64,000 nucleotides of DNA from Mastigamoeba balamuthi (GCA_902651635.1 CACRSC010000273.1:243143-307142), one strand, 5' to 3'. Shown: positions 9,797 to 23,300, counted from the stretch's first letter. Program-made: numbers and translations. The notes: a model not told the origin generated them from the sequence alone.

Positions 9797-11250
9797 ATGG
9801 AGAAGCCACAGCGCCTTGGTGCGCCCATTGCTCCCTTCTGTGTGAGTGCTAAATCCCCAATCCCAGACGACCTGCTGCAGTCCGCGTACTGCGACGATGA
9901 CGGGTCGCAGCTGAAGAAGGATATGATGAAGCAGCACGGCGTCAATGTTCGCCAGGACGAGTGCTGGGGTCTCTTCCTCCTCAAGTACGACATCTACCGC
10001 GTCAACTGGGGCCCGGGAATCGCACAGCAGTGCCGCGGTGTCGTCTTCCACCACCGGGCACCCGGCAGCGACTGGCTTCGGCTGAGTCGCCCCTTCGAGA
10101 AGTTCTTCAACTCGTTCGAGGAGGGCTGCACCATGGACTGGGCGCACTTCCGCTCTCACCCCTCCGAGTACCGCCTCGTCGAGAAGGCCGACGGCACCTG
10201 CGTCGAACTGTTCTTCGTTCCCGCGGATCGCTCGGCTTCGGGCGAGGCGTTTTGGTGCTGCAGCACCCTGGGAGAGTGCCGTGCAGTGCCCGAGGAGAGA
10301 GTGGGCCCGTTCGCTGTGGATTTCCAGTCGCTGATCGCGAAGTTCTCGGGCGAGACGTGGCCACAGTGGTCGTCGCGCCTGGACGTCCGCCTGACGTACA
10401 TTTTCGAGATGTGCGGCACCAAGGCCACGCGCCTCCAGACGGTCTACGAGGGCCCGCGGATCTACCTCCTCGCCACTCGGCAGCTCGATCTCTCGGCCGG
10501 TCGCAGCGTGGAGCTGGAAACCGCCACCTACAACGAGCTGCTCGCACGGTGCTCCAACTGGCTGCAGCAGCCTGTAGGCATTCCTTGCGGTCAGCTCGAC
10601 CCCTCCTCCCTCGTCGACGGCGAGGCTCTGCGGGCAGAGGGGACTAGACTCGCACACCAACTGATCCTGAGGCCCGGGGTGACCTCGGTACCCGAGGGCT
10701 GGGTACTGTACCGCGGAGCTGACCCCGTCCTCAAGCTCAAGACGGATGAGTACCTCGCCTCGTTGAAGAAGCCCAAGGAGCTCCGCGGTGAAGACCTGGT
10801 CATGGCGTGCGTGGGCCTCGTACTGGATGGCAAGGCGGACGATGCGCTGCAGGGGGACGCGAGCGAGCTCACTCGTCGTACGATGGCGAGCGTCTCCGAT
10901 TACATCGCATCGCAGGTTCAGAAGGTCCTCGACGTCCTCAGGTTCGCCCTTCTCCTCTTATTGGATCGGCCCCTCACGCGACTGTTGATAGTGAGTGGAA
11001 GAGCAAGCACGCCGATGTGAGCCCCAGCAAGGCAACGATTCAGGTGTTCTTTAAGTTCGTGTCAGAGCGGTGCGAGCAGGGCTCCATCGCATTTTTCGGG
11101 ATGGTTCTACGCAAGGGCAAGGAGATATGCACGTCCCCGCAGGCGCCAACGGATGAGGACGGCGTAATCGCGCTGTTCAAGCCACTCGAGAAGCGCTACT
11201 GGATCGGCGCCATGCAGAAGCAGATTAAGGAAGCCAATACGGACCTTTGA
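9797..11250 (+). CDS. T4 Rnl1-type RNA ligase
   Basis: The protein belongs to the ATP-dependent RNA ligase 1 family, which adenylates a lysine and joins 5'-phosphate to 3'-hydroxyl RNA ends in tRNA or RNA repair. Exons join(9797..10941,10992..11250) give 467 aa; the 50-nt intron is GT-AG and keeps phase (CTCAG|TGAG). Family motifs are present and in order: RGVVFH, SRPFEKFFNS, the nucleotidyl lysine motif EKADGT (KxDG, about residue 130), YIFEMCG, EGWVLYR and LKLKTDEYL with its two lysines. All residues needed for adenylyl transfer appear intact. The start is the first ATG; an earlier in-frame TTG is ignored. The C-terminal extension after the intron is not recognised. The gene borders the AT-rich island. 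Its partner kinase or phosphatase, if any, is not in this window. Confidence 0.88.
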
Positions 11251-11569
11251 GTGCTCGCCTTCCCCATCTCAATGAAAGACCAGGGAGTGCGCACCGGAAG
11301 GGTGCAGGTGCTACCGGACCCAGATCACCAACACAGACGTCTGCCGCACTGGTTCTTCTCACCCATTGTTGCAACACCTGTTCGCCGGATCGTTCTCTCC
11401 GAAACTCCTAAGGCCGAGTGCTTGTTCAGCGGAGCAAGATCGACAGTCTGCGTATCAATAACTCAAATCAGGCCAGATTTGTGTAGTATTGTTGTGTGGC
11501 CGAGGTCCACGCTGTACACGACAGAGCAGCCAGGAGAGAGCCGCTAAAGCTCGCAGAAAGCAGGAGAGG
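11251..11569. other. Intergenic region
   Basis: About 320 bases lie between the RNA ligase stop and the IFT172 start, both on the plus strand. I see no gene, repeat or clear copy of the GATATC-type motif. It should hold the ligase 3' UTR and the IFT172 promoter. Confidence 0.45.
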
Positions 11570-14500
11570 ATGAACCTGCAGTTCCTGCAGACGGTGGTGC
11601 CCGCCATCCCCAAGATCAACAAGGTGCCCACCCCCTCTTTGTCCCCTCAGTTCTATTTTTAGAGCAGCACTGACCCTCACCTTCTCTCCTCCCGTCTCGT
11701 CCGCACGCCGGGCCCCAGGTGTCGGCGCTGGCATGGTCCCCCGACAACGTGAAGCTGGCGGTGGTGGGGGCGGACCGTGTGGTGTCGCTGTACGACGACA
11801 GCGGGACTCGGCGAGAGAAGTTTCCTACCAAGGCGGCCGACCCCAACCAGAAGGCCTACGCCGTCCGCGCCCTCGCCTTCAGCCCCGACTCCACCCGCCT
11901 CGCTGTCGCCCAGAGCGACAACATGGTCTTCATCTACAAGATCGGCTCCGCCTGGGGCGAGAAGAAGGTCGGGCATCCTCTGGGCCATTCTTCCCCGTCG
12001 TTTCAATTGATTTGTGCCTCACACTGTCCTTTTAAATTACATCTCACTGGTCGCGCTCTCGCAGACCATCTGCAACAAGTTCGCGGTGAGCGCGCCGGTG
12101 ACGACGGTGGTGTGGGGGTCGCGGCAGGATGACGTGCTGATCGGCCTGGCCGACGGGAAGGTGCGGGTGGGCCACCTGCGGAGCAACAAGAGCGAGACGC
12201 TCTACCAGTACGCGTCGTACGTGCTGGGTATGCACGCGTCGGTGGACCGGGCGCGTATCGCCGTCAGCCACGTCGACGGCACCATCATCATGGTGAGCGT
12301 CATCGCGGGGACGCTGCACAAGGAGAAGCTCGTGCAGCACCCGTGCGCCCCGACGGCGCTGGCCTTTGGCGAGATGGTCATGGCCGCGGGCAACGACCAG
12401 GCCGTCGTCTTCTACAACGAGCGCGGGCAGGCCCAGCAGAAGTTCGACTACTCGAGCGTCGAGAACGAGAAGGAGTACACGGCGGCCGCCGCCAGCCCCT
12501 CGGGCCAGAGCGTCGTCGTGGCCGCGTTCAACAGGCTGCGGGTCTTCAGCTTCAGCCTGCAGCGGCACCAGTGGGAGGAGGCCGCCGTCATCGACGTGCC
12601 CAACATGTACGTGGCCTCGTGCCTGGCCTTCAAGCGCGACGGCAGCAAGCTGGCCGCCGGGACGCTGACGGGGGCGGTCGAGGTGTACTCGGCGAGCGTC
12701 AAGACGGTCAAGTACAAGGGCAAGTTCGAGTTCACCTACGTGAGCGCGGGGCAGGTGATCGTCAAGCGGCTGAGCAACGGAGGCACGTGCATGCTGCAGA
12801 CAGGCAGGCCTCTCGAGATCACCAAGATCAACGTCTACCAGGACAACTTCGTCGTCGCCTACACCAGCGACACGCTGCTCTGCGCGGACCACTCGCACGC
12901 GCTCGTCAGCGAGATCCCCTGGCCGGGGCCCGGCAACGAGAAGTTCCTCTTCGACAACCCCAAGACGCTGATGGTCTTCAGCAGCGGCGAGCTCACACTC
13001 ATCGAGTACGGGGCGACCCGCAACCCGCTGGCGTCGATCCGCACGCAGTTTGTCAACGAGCACCTCATCAGCGTGCGGCTGGGCGAGCGGCGGGCGGTGC
13101 TCGACGACGGGCAGGCCGTGAGCGAGGAGAACAAGAAGATCGCGTACCTGATGGACCTGCAGACCATCCGCGTCGAGGACCTGACGAGCAACGCCGTCGT
13201 CGCGTCGATAAACCACGAGCGGCGCATCGACTGGCTCGAGCTCGACCGCACGGCCACGCGGCTGCTCTTCCGCGACAAGCGGCACATCCTGCACCTCTTC
13301 GACACGACGACGCAGACCAAGGTCACGCTGCTCAACTTCTGCTCGTACGTGCAGTGGGTCCCCGAGTCCGACGTCGTCGTCGCCCAGAACCGCTCGAGCC
13401 TCTGCGTGTGGTACAACATCGGCGCCCCCGAGCGCGTGACGCTTATCCCCATCAACGGCGACGTCATCGACATCGTCCGCGAGGGCGGCAAGACCGATGT
13501 CGTCATCGACACGGGCACGGGCCAGGAGCGCGTGGCGCTCAACGAGGGCCTCATCGCCTTCGCGCCGGCCATCAGCGAGCGGCAGCTGGCGCGGGCGTGC
13601 GAGATCCTCGAGGCCATGTCGCTGACGCCCGAGACCGAGGGCATGTGGCACACGCTGGCGCGGCTGGCGCTCGAGGACCGCGCGCTGCTCATCGCCGAGC
13701 GGTGCTACGCGGCGCTCAACGACGTGTCCAAGGCGCGCTACCTGCACCGCGTCAACAAGCTCGTGGAGCAGGCGGGCGAGGTCGGGGCAGAGCACTACGC
13801 GGTGCGCGTGCAGCTCGACGTGCTGGAGCGGCAGTTCAAGAAGGCCGAGTACACGCTGATCAACCAGGGGCTGCACGACGACGCCATCGAGATGTACAGC
13901 TCCGTCATGAAGTTCGAGGAGGCCATCGCCGTCGCCGAGATGAAACAGGACAAGGCCGACGCAGACGCCCGCAGGCGCGGCTACTACCAGTGGCTCGTCG
14001 AGAGCGGCCAGGAGGAGCGCGCCGCGGCCCTCAAGGAGGCCGAGGGCGACATCCTGGAGGCCGTGCAGCTGCTGCTCCGGGGCGGCCTGCCAGCGAGGGC
14101 GGCGCAGCTGATCAGCGACCACAGCATCCTCAACGACCAGGCGCTTCTCGAGCAGGTGGCGCAGGGCCTCTTCAAGAGCGGCCTCTACGACAAGGCCGGC
14201 GACTTCTTCGAGAAGCTCGAGAACTACGAGCGCGCGCTCGATGCGTACAAGCGCGGTCGGGCGTACCGGCCGGCTGTGGAGCTGGCACGCACGGCGTTCC
14301 CGGACCGCGTGGTGCAGCTCGAGGAGGAGTGGGCCGACTGGCTGGTGGCCCAGCGGCAGCTCGAGGCGGCGACGCACCACTACGTCGAGTGCGGCAAGTA
14401 CCTGCGGGCCATCGACATCGCGCTCGAGGGGCGGCTCTGGACGACGGCGGTGCAGATGGCCGACAGGCTCTCGCCCGACGACCAGCGCAAGTACTTCCGC

Positions 14501-17067
14501 ATGATCGCGCAGCACTACGAGGAGGTCTTCAACTTCGAGCTGGCCGAGGAGTACCACAAGCGCGGCGACAACGCGCGCGAGGCAGTGGACATGTACCTGC
14601 GCCACAACATGTGGGAGCGCGCGCACGCGCTGGCCTCGACGTTCATGAACGAGCAGGAGGTCTGCAGGCTCTACATCAACCAGGCCACGCGCCTCGAGTC
14701 GCAGGGCCGCCTGCAGGAGGCCGAGAAGCTGCTGGTCACGGCCTCGGAGCTCGACCTCGCTATCAACATGTACCGCAAGGCCCGCAAGTTCGACGACATG
14801 ATCCGCCTCGTCTCGGCCTACCGCCGCGACCTCCTGGCCGACACGCACAATGCCCTCGCCGAGCAGCTCGACAACGAGGGCCATCTCCGCGAGGCCGAGG
14901 CGCACTATGTCGCCGGGGGCCGCTGGAAGAGCGCCGTCAACATGTACCGCGCCAACGAGATGTGGGACGACGCCATGCGCGTGGCCCGCCAGTTTGGCGG
15001 AGCCAAGAGCGCTGGGCAGGTCTGCATGGTCCACGCCAAGACGCTCGGGGGCGACGCCGGCGTCAACCTGCTGCTCAAGCACGGCTTTGTGGACCTCGCC
15101 ATCACGCTCGCCCTCGACAACGACCTCTTCACCAAGGCCGAGCAGATCGCACGCGAGAGCAGCAAGGCCCGCCTGCCCGAGGTCTACCTCAAGCACGCTG
15201 TCAAGCTCGAGGACTCGGAGCAGTTCGCGGAGGCTGAGGTCGAGTTCCTCCGCGCAGGTAACCCGCGCGAGGCCGTCCTCATGTACACGCACCAGCAGGA
15301 CTGGCTCAACGCCACCCGCGTTGCCGAGTCCTACAGCCCCGACGCGGTCGTCGACATCCTCGTCGCCCAGGGCAGCGCAGCGGAGGAGCAGAAGGACTAC
15401 AGCAGGGCAGAGGGCTTCTACGTCCGCGCCAAGAAGCCGGAGCTCGCGGTCTACATGTACGAGCGCGCAGGCAAGCGCCCAGACGCCGAGCGGGTCTGCG
15501 CAGACTACAACCTGGTCGCCACCAAGGACGGCACAGTCGCTCCCGCCATGAGCGTCGCCGAAGCAGACAGCGGGCCCTCGTCCAACAACGTCTCGGGACC
15601 CGGGGCCGTGCACATCAAGACCATCAACGACCTCCTCAAGGCACGCGCTCTCATGCACCCGAACCCACAGCCTAACAAATGCCGTCCGCCTCGCAGACAC
15701 TGGACAAGGACGTGCAGAACGCATCGAGGGCGGTCAAGTATGCGCGGGAGAACATGCCCGGCAAGGTGGAGGACGTTCTGAGCGCCGTGGCCAACAAGCT
15801 GGGCGAGATGAAGAAGTACGGGGCGCTGGCGTCAGTCTACGCCGAGGTGGGCAATCCCGCCAAGGCCATCGACGTGTACATACAGGGCGGGCTCTTTGTC
15901 GAGGCGCGGCAGCTGGCAGAGATCAAGATGCCCGACAGGATGAAGCAGATCACCACTGCGCAGCTCGACAAATGCGCAGAGGCCCACGACTGGGCCGCCT
16001 GCATCGACATCGCCAAGAACGAGAGCCCCGAGCTGCTTGCCGAGTACGCCGCCATGCAGGTCTCGGCCCTCATCGACGAGGCCCGCCTCAGCGAGGCCTG
16101 CCAGACATTCATCGAGCACGGCGTGGTCCCCATCCCCAAGAACATCCCCGTCTACAAGGCACCGCCACCCGCCGCCTCGAACCCTCCCCAATCACCCAAC
16201 GTCATCGCTGACACTCCAACCCTTGTGCGCGCAGCGCCTGACGCAGGAGATACTGGACGCGGAGCAGAGCGCCGAGGAGGCGTCGCGGGCGGCGATGCCG
16301 CTGCTGAGGGAGGTGCTGTTCCGGGTTGTGGGGGACCTGGCGACGCAGGGGGCGGACTTCCAGCCGCAGGCGATTGAGGACTTCGAGAAGCTAGCGTTTA
16401 TCGTGCACCTCTTCTCGCAGTACTACTCGATGGAGGAGGCGGGGCTCAACGAGCAGCGGGCCAAGGCTGCCGTCAGCCTGCTGCGCTACTACGGGGCTAT
16501 ACCCGCGGACAAGGCGTACTACCTGGCGGGCAACGCGTGCAAGGACGTGGGGTGGCCCATGTCGTTTGTCTTCTTCAACAGATACCTCGACATCACCGAG
16601 GCTATGGAGGAGGGCGACGTCAGCGTCATCGATAACAGTGGCTTCGAGAACACCGACATCCCCGAGGAGCTTCCCATCCAGGCTGCCAAACAGTACCTCC
16701 CCGAGGCTAAGGTTGGCACTGCCCTCATCTCACCACTTGTGCCCTCGGTTCTCTCACACGCAAACAGCGCGACGAGGTCAAGTCGTGGCTGCTGCAGAGC
16801 ATCAGCAGCGGGAACGTCAGTGCTCGTGGCCTGGCGACCCGCGGGTGTGAGGAGTGCGGCGCGGACATCTACGAGGCGACGCTCTGGTGCCACTCGTGCA
16901 AAACGCAGCACCCGCCCTGCATCGTGACGGGCTACCCGGTGCTCAAGCTCACCAAGGTCACCTGCAAGGCCTGCGGAAGGGCTGCCAACAAGGAGGACTG
17001 GAACAAGTACGTGCTCGCCACCAAGGTCTGCCCCTGGTGCGGTGAGGGCCAGGGCCCTGTCTGGTGA
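11570..17067 (+). CDS. IFT172: Intraflagellar transport protein IFT172
   Basis: IFT172 is the largest peripheral subunit of the IFT-B complex, needed for flagellar assembly and for turnaround at the tip. Exons join(11570..11623,11719..11967,12065..15640,15697..16158,16235..16711,16768..17067) give 1705 aa, against about 1750 in human. Two N-terminal WD40 propellers (MNLQFLQTVVPAI, VSALAWSPDNVKLAVVGADR, CNKFAVSAPVTTV) lead into long TPR-like repeats (YTLINQGLHDDAIEMY, YVRAKKPELAVYMY). The C-terminus matches family landmarks PVYK, DTDIPEELPIQ, EVKSWLL and TGYPVLK. It ends with four CxxC pairs (CEECG, CHSC, CKACG, CPWC), a zinc-binding arrangement. Exon phases are all 0. The donors of introns 3 and 4 appear to be GC (AAG|GCAC). 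For intron 4 this is required to keep the conserved YK|R junction; for intron 3 a GT donor further upstream is possible. Confidence 0.95.
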
Positions 17068-17390
17068 TCCAATTTCCCGTGCTTCCCAGGCTTTCTCCAG
17101 AGGGCCCGTCCGTGTTGCTCGATCTCCCTCGGACTGGCACTGCCCCACACCCTCTCCAGAGCAACACCGAAGGATACTGTGTGCCGTTGCGTGATCATCT
17201 CTGAAATGGTCGTATGGTGCTGTACGTGATCAATTTGACCACTTGGCGGCGGTGCACACCGCTAATCCGCGTGTACGGTTCGCGCTGATGGCAGATTTGC
17301 CAACGCGGTTACGCGGTGGCCAAGAAGCGAATGGTATGTATGCAATGCTGTGAAATCGGATTTGCATTTTCGTTTCGTGCTGCCCGTGTT
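17068..17390. other. Convergent 3' intergenic region
   Basis: About 320 bases separate the stops of IFT172 (+) and the NT-C2/DIL gene (-). No gene is visible. It should contain both 3' UTRs and polyadenylation sites. Confidence 0.5.
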
Positions 17391-20300
17391 CTACGATGTC
17401 AGGGCACGCGGGTCCATCTTTGTCGACACACCCGCGTTGCTCTTCGCGCGCTGGGCAAGGGTCTTGACCATCGCAGAGTCCGCGGCCGTCTTGGAGTACT
17501 CGTCTGCTCGGAACGACTGGACGAGAGCGCTGAGGTGCGCGACATTCAGCGACGGGAACGCCGCTTTGGACGCCTCCTCGTCCAGAAGCATCGCCTTGTC
17601 CATGACGACGAGCAGGTTCGACGCGTCTCGCGCGGGCCCCAGGTAGCCGCGTGCCTTGGACGCTGCGGGATCCCGCGAGAGCCACTCCTCGATGACAGAC
17701 AGGCCCATCTTGATCTGGAGGCCAGTGCCGCACGTGCACATCTCCGGCTTGGCGATGAGGTAGTTCAGCACGGTCGCGCCCATAAAGTGACACAGCTGAG
17801 CGAACAGCTGCCTGCGCAGGGCTTCGGGGACCCGGCTCTCGATGGCGACCTGGCGGACCTCTGACAGCGCCGAGACCAGCGACGACGCCGGCGAGACCGT
17901 CTGGTGGTGCGGCCCAGAGGAAACGCGGGCGTGCTTGGGGTCCTTGGGGTTCTGCGCCGGCGGCGCCGGCTGAGGAGGCGGCCGCTCGACGATCGCCGGC
18001 AGTATCGTCGGCGCGAGGGCCGCGTACCCGTGCTCCAGAACGATCTGGTACATATCGAAGAGGAACTTCCGCAGCGACCTCGCGAACTCCTCCCTGGGGT
18101 CCGAGCAAGGCGTCTCGTCGGGAACGATGACAGCCCTAATTGAAAGCGTGAGACGCGAGACAGACGACTGTGGGCGTACTCGGTGGGCTCTTTCTTCGAT
18201 GAGTACTTGGGCACGAGCTTCTGGACCAGCCAGTAGGCCGTGACGAACCACTGCATCGACATTCTCAGGTTCTCGATGTTCGTCTGGAGAGCAGCGTTAG
18301 AGGACGCCAGAGCCAGAGCAACTGAAGGGTACCTTCCCAGCGACACTCAGGGCGTCAATCAGGGGACCAAAGTACGTCTCGGGGTCCGTCTCGAGCTTGC
18401 GCGCGATGACATCGACGATCTGGGGCTCCCCCGACTGCGAGTACAGCTGCTCCAGCAGGCCCTCGAACACCAGCCGCATCATCTCCAGCTTTATGGCGGA
18501 CGTGTCGCGAACTGCAGGCACGGGCGACTCCGGGGCCGCGCTCGGGACAGTAGGCTCGACAACGGCCTCGGCATTCTCGTCCGGGTGCTCTGGGTCCTCC
18601 TCGGCGGGCTCGCCACGGAGCGTCTCGAGCTCTGCCTCGAGCTCCGCGGTTCTCTTGGAGAGCGCGGCTACATCGGCGTGCGCGACGTCCCTCGCAGCCT
18701 CGAGGTCTTTGACGAGCTGCTGCAGAGAGTCGCGCTCGGCCGCGAGCTCCGACTGCTTGGCTGCGGCCTCCTCTGCCTGCTTCTGCAGCTCTTCCGCGCG
18801 CTGCTTGGCCGACTGGATCTCCGTCTCGGCTTCGTGCGAGCCGCCCTCTGCTGCGTCGTGCGCGGCCTTGATCTGGCCCTCGAGCTCCTCGACTCTGCTC
18901 TGCAGCTCCTGGAGCTGCGCATCGCGCTCGGCAGTAGTCTTCCCGAGCTGCTCCTCGAGTGAGGCCGCGCGCTCGGACTGCTCCTTGAGCTGCTTCTCGA
19001 GTTCCTGCGTCCGCTCCGCGACCTCGCTGGAACTCTCGTCGCCGGCGGCCTTGAGCGCCGCGCTCTGGGCGCTTGCTTCTGCAGCGAGCGCCTGTGCAGC
19101 GGCGAGGCTCCCCTCGAGCTCCGTTATGCGTTTCGAGAGCTCCTCGCGCTCCGCCGCCCACTGCTCCGCGAGCTTCTTGTTCTCCTCGGCCTGCCTCTCG
19201 AGCTCCTGCGTCCGCTCTGCGACCTGGCCTGAGCTCTCGTCGCCGGCGGCCTTGAGTGCCGCGCTCTGGGCGCTGGCTTCCTCGGCGCTCTTCTGTGCAG
19301 CGGCGAGACTCTCCTCGAGCTCCGTCACGCGCTTCGAGAGCTCCTCGCGCTCCGCCGCCGATTGCTCCGCGAGCTTCTTGCTCTCCTCTGCCTGGCGCGC
19401 CATCGTCTCCGCCTTGACCTTGTGCTCGTCGAGAGCCTGCTGCAGTTCATTCGCACGAGACGTCGCTGCGGCCAGCTGCGTGGTCGCCTCGAGGGCGTCA
19501 CCCTCGAGGCTCTTGCGAGCAGAGGCGTTCTCTGCCTCGAGCTCCTGCACCCTGTTGCTCAGACGCTGCTCCGTCGCAGCGGCCAGGGCGTCGCGCTCCT
19601 GCGTTTCCGACGAGGCCTTCGACAGATCGGCCTCGAGCGTCTCGGCCTTTGCGCGCGCCTCGGCCAGCTCCGCTTCGATTGCAGCGGTCTTGGCCTCGAC
19701 CTGCTCTTTCTCCGTTTTGATGGCGTCCCGCTCGGCCTCGGTCTGCTCGCACCTCTGAGAGAGCGAAGCGGCCTCTTCCGACGCCTTGCGCTCCTGCTCG
19801 GAGATTGCGCTCTCGCGCTCGCGTAGCAGGGCCTCGAGCTCGGCTACCCTGGCTGTGGCCTCTGCAAGCTTCTGGGCTGTGGCCTGCGCGTCCCCCTGCA
19901 TGTCTTTGCGGAGGGCCTCGCACTGCTCCTCGAGGTCCTTCACCTTCTTGTTCAGGACGTCCTCCGTCTCCGTAGCTGCGGCGTTGCGGCTCTGCAACTC
20001 GGACGTCGTCTTGGACAGCTCGGCCTCGAGCGACTCGGCCTTTGATTGCGCGGCTGAGAGATCGGCTTCGACGGCAGCAACCTTTGCCTCGAGTCCGGCC
20101 ACAGCAGCGGCCTTGGCTGAGGTCTCAGCATTCAGCGTGGACTCGGAGGCCTCTAGCTCAGAGACCCGCTTCTGCAGCGCGTCGCGGTCGGCTGCGGCGG
20201 AGGTCTCGCGCTCCTTGAGAGCTGCGATCTCGGCGTTGAGCTGAGCCTCGCTGTCTGCGTGCGCCTTCTCGGAATCGAGAAGCTTCTGCTGCAACTCCGT

Positions 20301-23300
20301 GGACCGCGTGCTCGCGGCCTCGAGTTCCTCTGCGGTCCTCTTGGAGTCGCCCTGCAGCTGCGCCGACGCAGCCGCGTACTTGGCCTCGAGCTCCGAGACT
20401 GTGGCCTTCAGCCCGGCGATCGTTGCCTCGTCCTCTGCCTGCTTCGCCTCGGCGGCGCTTGCGGCGGCTGCGAGCTGGGCCTCCAGCTCCTGGACACGGT
20501 CCTTCGACTTGCCCAGAGACTCCTCGCCTTCCTTGAGGCTCTGCTCGAGCTCCTCCACTCTGGCCTGCGACGCCTTGCCCTGCTCCTTCAGCTCGGCCAC
20601 GGAGGCCTCGAGAGCGAGGACGGATTCTGCGCGCTCCTTCTCGGAGCTCTCCAGCGCGAGGATCTTCTCGCGCAGCTCCGCCTCGGTCTTCTCCTTCTCC
20701 GAGGCGAGAGTATCCCTCTCGGCCTCGGCCTTCTCCGACCTCTGCCTCAGCGACTCGATTTCCTGTGTGGACTTGCGCTCGCGCTCGGCAGCCGCGGCTT
20801 CGAGCTGCTGATGCGTCGCCTCGAGCTCCGCGACTCTGGCCGTGGCGTCCGCGAGTTTCTGCGCCGTCTGCTGTGACTCTCCCTGCATGTCGCTGCGAAG
20901 AGCTTCGCCCTGCTCCTCGAGCTCTTGTATCCTCTTGTTAAGCCGCTCCTCCGTGGCCGCTGCAAGAGCCTCGCGCTCCTTCGTCTCCGCCGTCGCCTTC
21001 GCCAGCTCGGCTTCCGTGGTCTCCGCCTTGCTTCGCGTGTCTCCGAGCTCCGATTCGAGCGCGGATATCTTGGCCTCGAGGCTCGCGACTGCCGCACTCT
21101 TCTCGCTGACCTCGGTCGACAGCGATGTCTCTCCCGCCTCGAGCTCGGAAACCCGCTTCTGCAGAGCGTCGCGCTCCGCAGACAGCGCAGTGACCTCGGA
21201 GCTCCGCTGGGACTCGCTGTCCGTGCACTTCTTCTCCGCCTCGGCAAGCTTCTGCTGAAGCTCCGTGCAGCGCGCTCCAGCGGCCTCGAGTTCCTCTGCG
21301 GTCTTCTTGGAGTCGCCCTGCAGCTGCGCTGTTGCGGCTGTGTACTTGCTCTCGAGCTCGGCAATCGTGCTCTTCAGCTGCGCGACCTCTGCTTCGTCCT
21401 CGGCCTGCTTCTTCTGGGCGGCCTCCGTGGCGGCAGCTAGCTGGGTCTCCAGCTCCTGCATCTGCTCCTTCGATTTCTCGAGTGATGCCTCAGCGTCCTT
21501 GAGGGCGTGCTCGAGCTCCTCCGTCTTGGCCTGCGAAGCCTTCTCGTGGTCCCTGAGCTCCGCCAGAGAGGCGGCACTTGCCTCCGCCGACGCCTCGAGA
21601 GCTCTGATTTGTTCGCGAAGCTCGTCCTCGGCCTTCGACTTCTGCTCCTCGAGCTCTTTGATCTTTGCTTCCAGAGCGTCTCTCTCGGCCTCAGTCTTCT
21701 CCGACTTCTGCGTGAGTGACGCAATCTCCTCGCTCGCCTTGCGCTCCCGCTCAGCCGACGCGCTTTCGTGGTCGTGCAGCGAGGCCTCAAGCTCGGCGAC
21801 TCTGGCGCTTGCTTCAGCGAGCTTCTGAGCCGTCTGCTGGACATCGCCCTGCAGGTTGGTGCGCAGAGACTCGCTCTGCTCCTCCAGCTCCGCAATGCGC
21901 TTGTTGAGAAGAGCGACGGTGCCTTCTGAATGCTCCTTCTGCGCTTCCAGCTGCTTTCCGGCCTCCGCGACCTTGGCCTCGAGATCCTTGACGCTGTTGT
22001 TCGCCGCCTCGAGCTCGCTATCGCGCTCAGCTATCTTGCTGGTGAGCGTCGCGGATTCGCTCTCGTGTTCGGCCTTGGCGGCCTCGGCTGACTGCCGCAG
22101 CTCTTGGATTGTCTGGTCCTTCTGCTCGTTGTCCGCCTTCATTGTTTGTGCCGCCTCCTCAAGCTCCTTCCTCGCGTTCGAGAGAGTCTTCTCGAGCTCT
22201 GCACGCTCCTCGGCATTCTTCGCACTTGCTGCCTCGAGCTCGGAAACCTTCGCCGCGAGCTCTGCGACGCTGCTCTTTGTCTGCTCGAGCGCGCTGTTCG
22301 CCTCGGCGAGCTCGCCGGAGAGGCGCGATGACTCCGCCTCCTTGTCGGCCTGCAGCTGCTCCGCCTTGTGCTTGAGAGCCTCGGCCTCGTCAAGCAGCTC
22401 ACGCTCGCGGGCGTTCCATTGCTGCTGGGCCTTTGCGAGGTCTTCGGCGAGGGCCGCTGACTTGGCGTTGGCCGCCGCAAGGTCGTCGGCTGTCTTTTGG
22501 ACGTCTCCCTCGAGGTTCTTGCGCAACGACTCGCTCTGCTGCTCGAGAGTGGCGATGCGCTCCTTGAGCCTCGCGGCGTCTGCCTCGGACTGCTCCTTGG
22601 CCTGGGCGGCGTCCTTCGACGCACGGTCCAGCTCCTCCTGCAGACTCTCGGCCTCCTTAGTTTTCTCGGCTATTGCCTTGTCATTCTCGGCCTGAAGCGC
22701 TTCGATTCGTGCCTGCGACGCGGCGAGCGAGCTGCGCAGCGTCTCTGCCTCGGCCTCGGCATCCGTGAGCTTCTTCTGAATGTCAGCGATTTGTGTGCTG
22801 CTCTTCGACGCGGAGCTCTCGGCCTCAGCGGAAAGTCTATCGTTCTCCTTCTTCGCAGACTCGAGCTGCTCCAGCAATTCGCTCTCACGTGCAGAGGCGG
22901 CAGACTTGAGCTCGACAACAGTCGCGTCGAGAGCACATATCTTGGAGGAGAGATCGCGGTTCTTCTCCTCGGCAGAGGCCTCGAACTCCTGCTTCTCTGC
23001 CCTGGCGCGCTCGAGCTCCTTCTCCAGCTCCTCGCTCTTCTTGGCGTGCTCCGCCTCGAGCTCCTTGAGGCGCTGGGCGTTATCGGCGCTTTCCTGCTGA
23101 GCCGCAACGAGCTTCTGGTTCAGATCCTCCAGCTCCTTCTGCTTCTGCTCCTCGAGTTCCTTCGAGGACTTGGTGAGGGCCGCAATCTCTTGCTCGAGCT
23201 CCGCAGCCCTGGCAGATGCCGTGGCGAGTTGCTGGGCAGTTTGCTGAACGTCTCCCTCGAGGCTGCTTCGCATGGCCTCTGCCTGCTTCTCGAGCTCTGC

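Noticed and set aside
12044-15724. A 1226-codon open frame on the minus strand opposite IFT172
   Set aside because: It is a mirror of strong GC bias at third codon positions in the IFT172 exon; the translation is low-complexity and has no recognisable domain.
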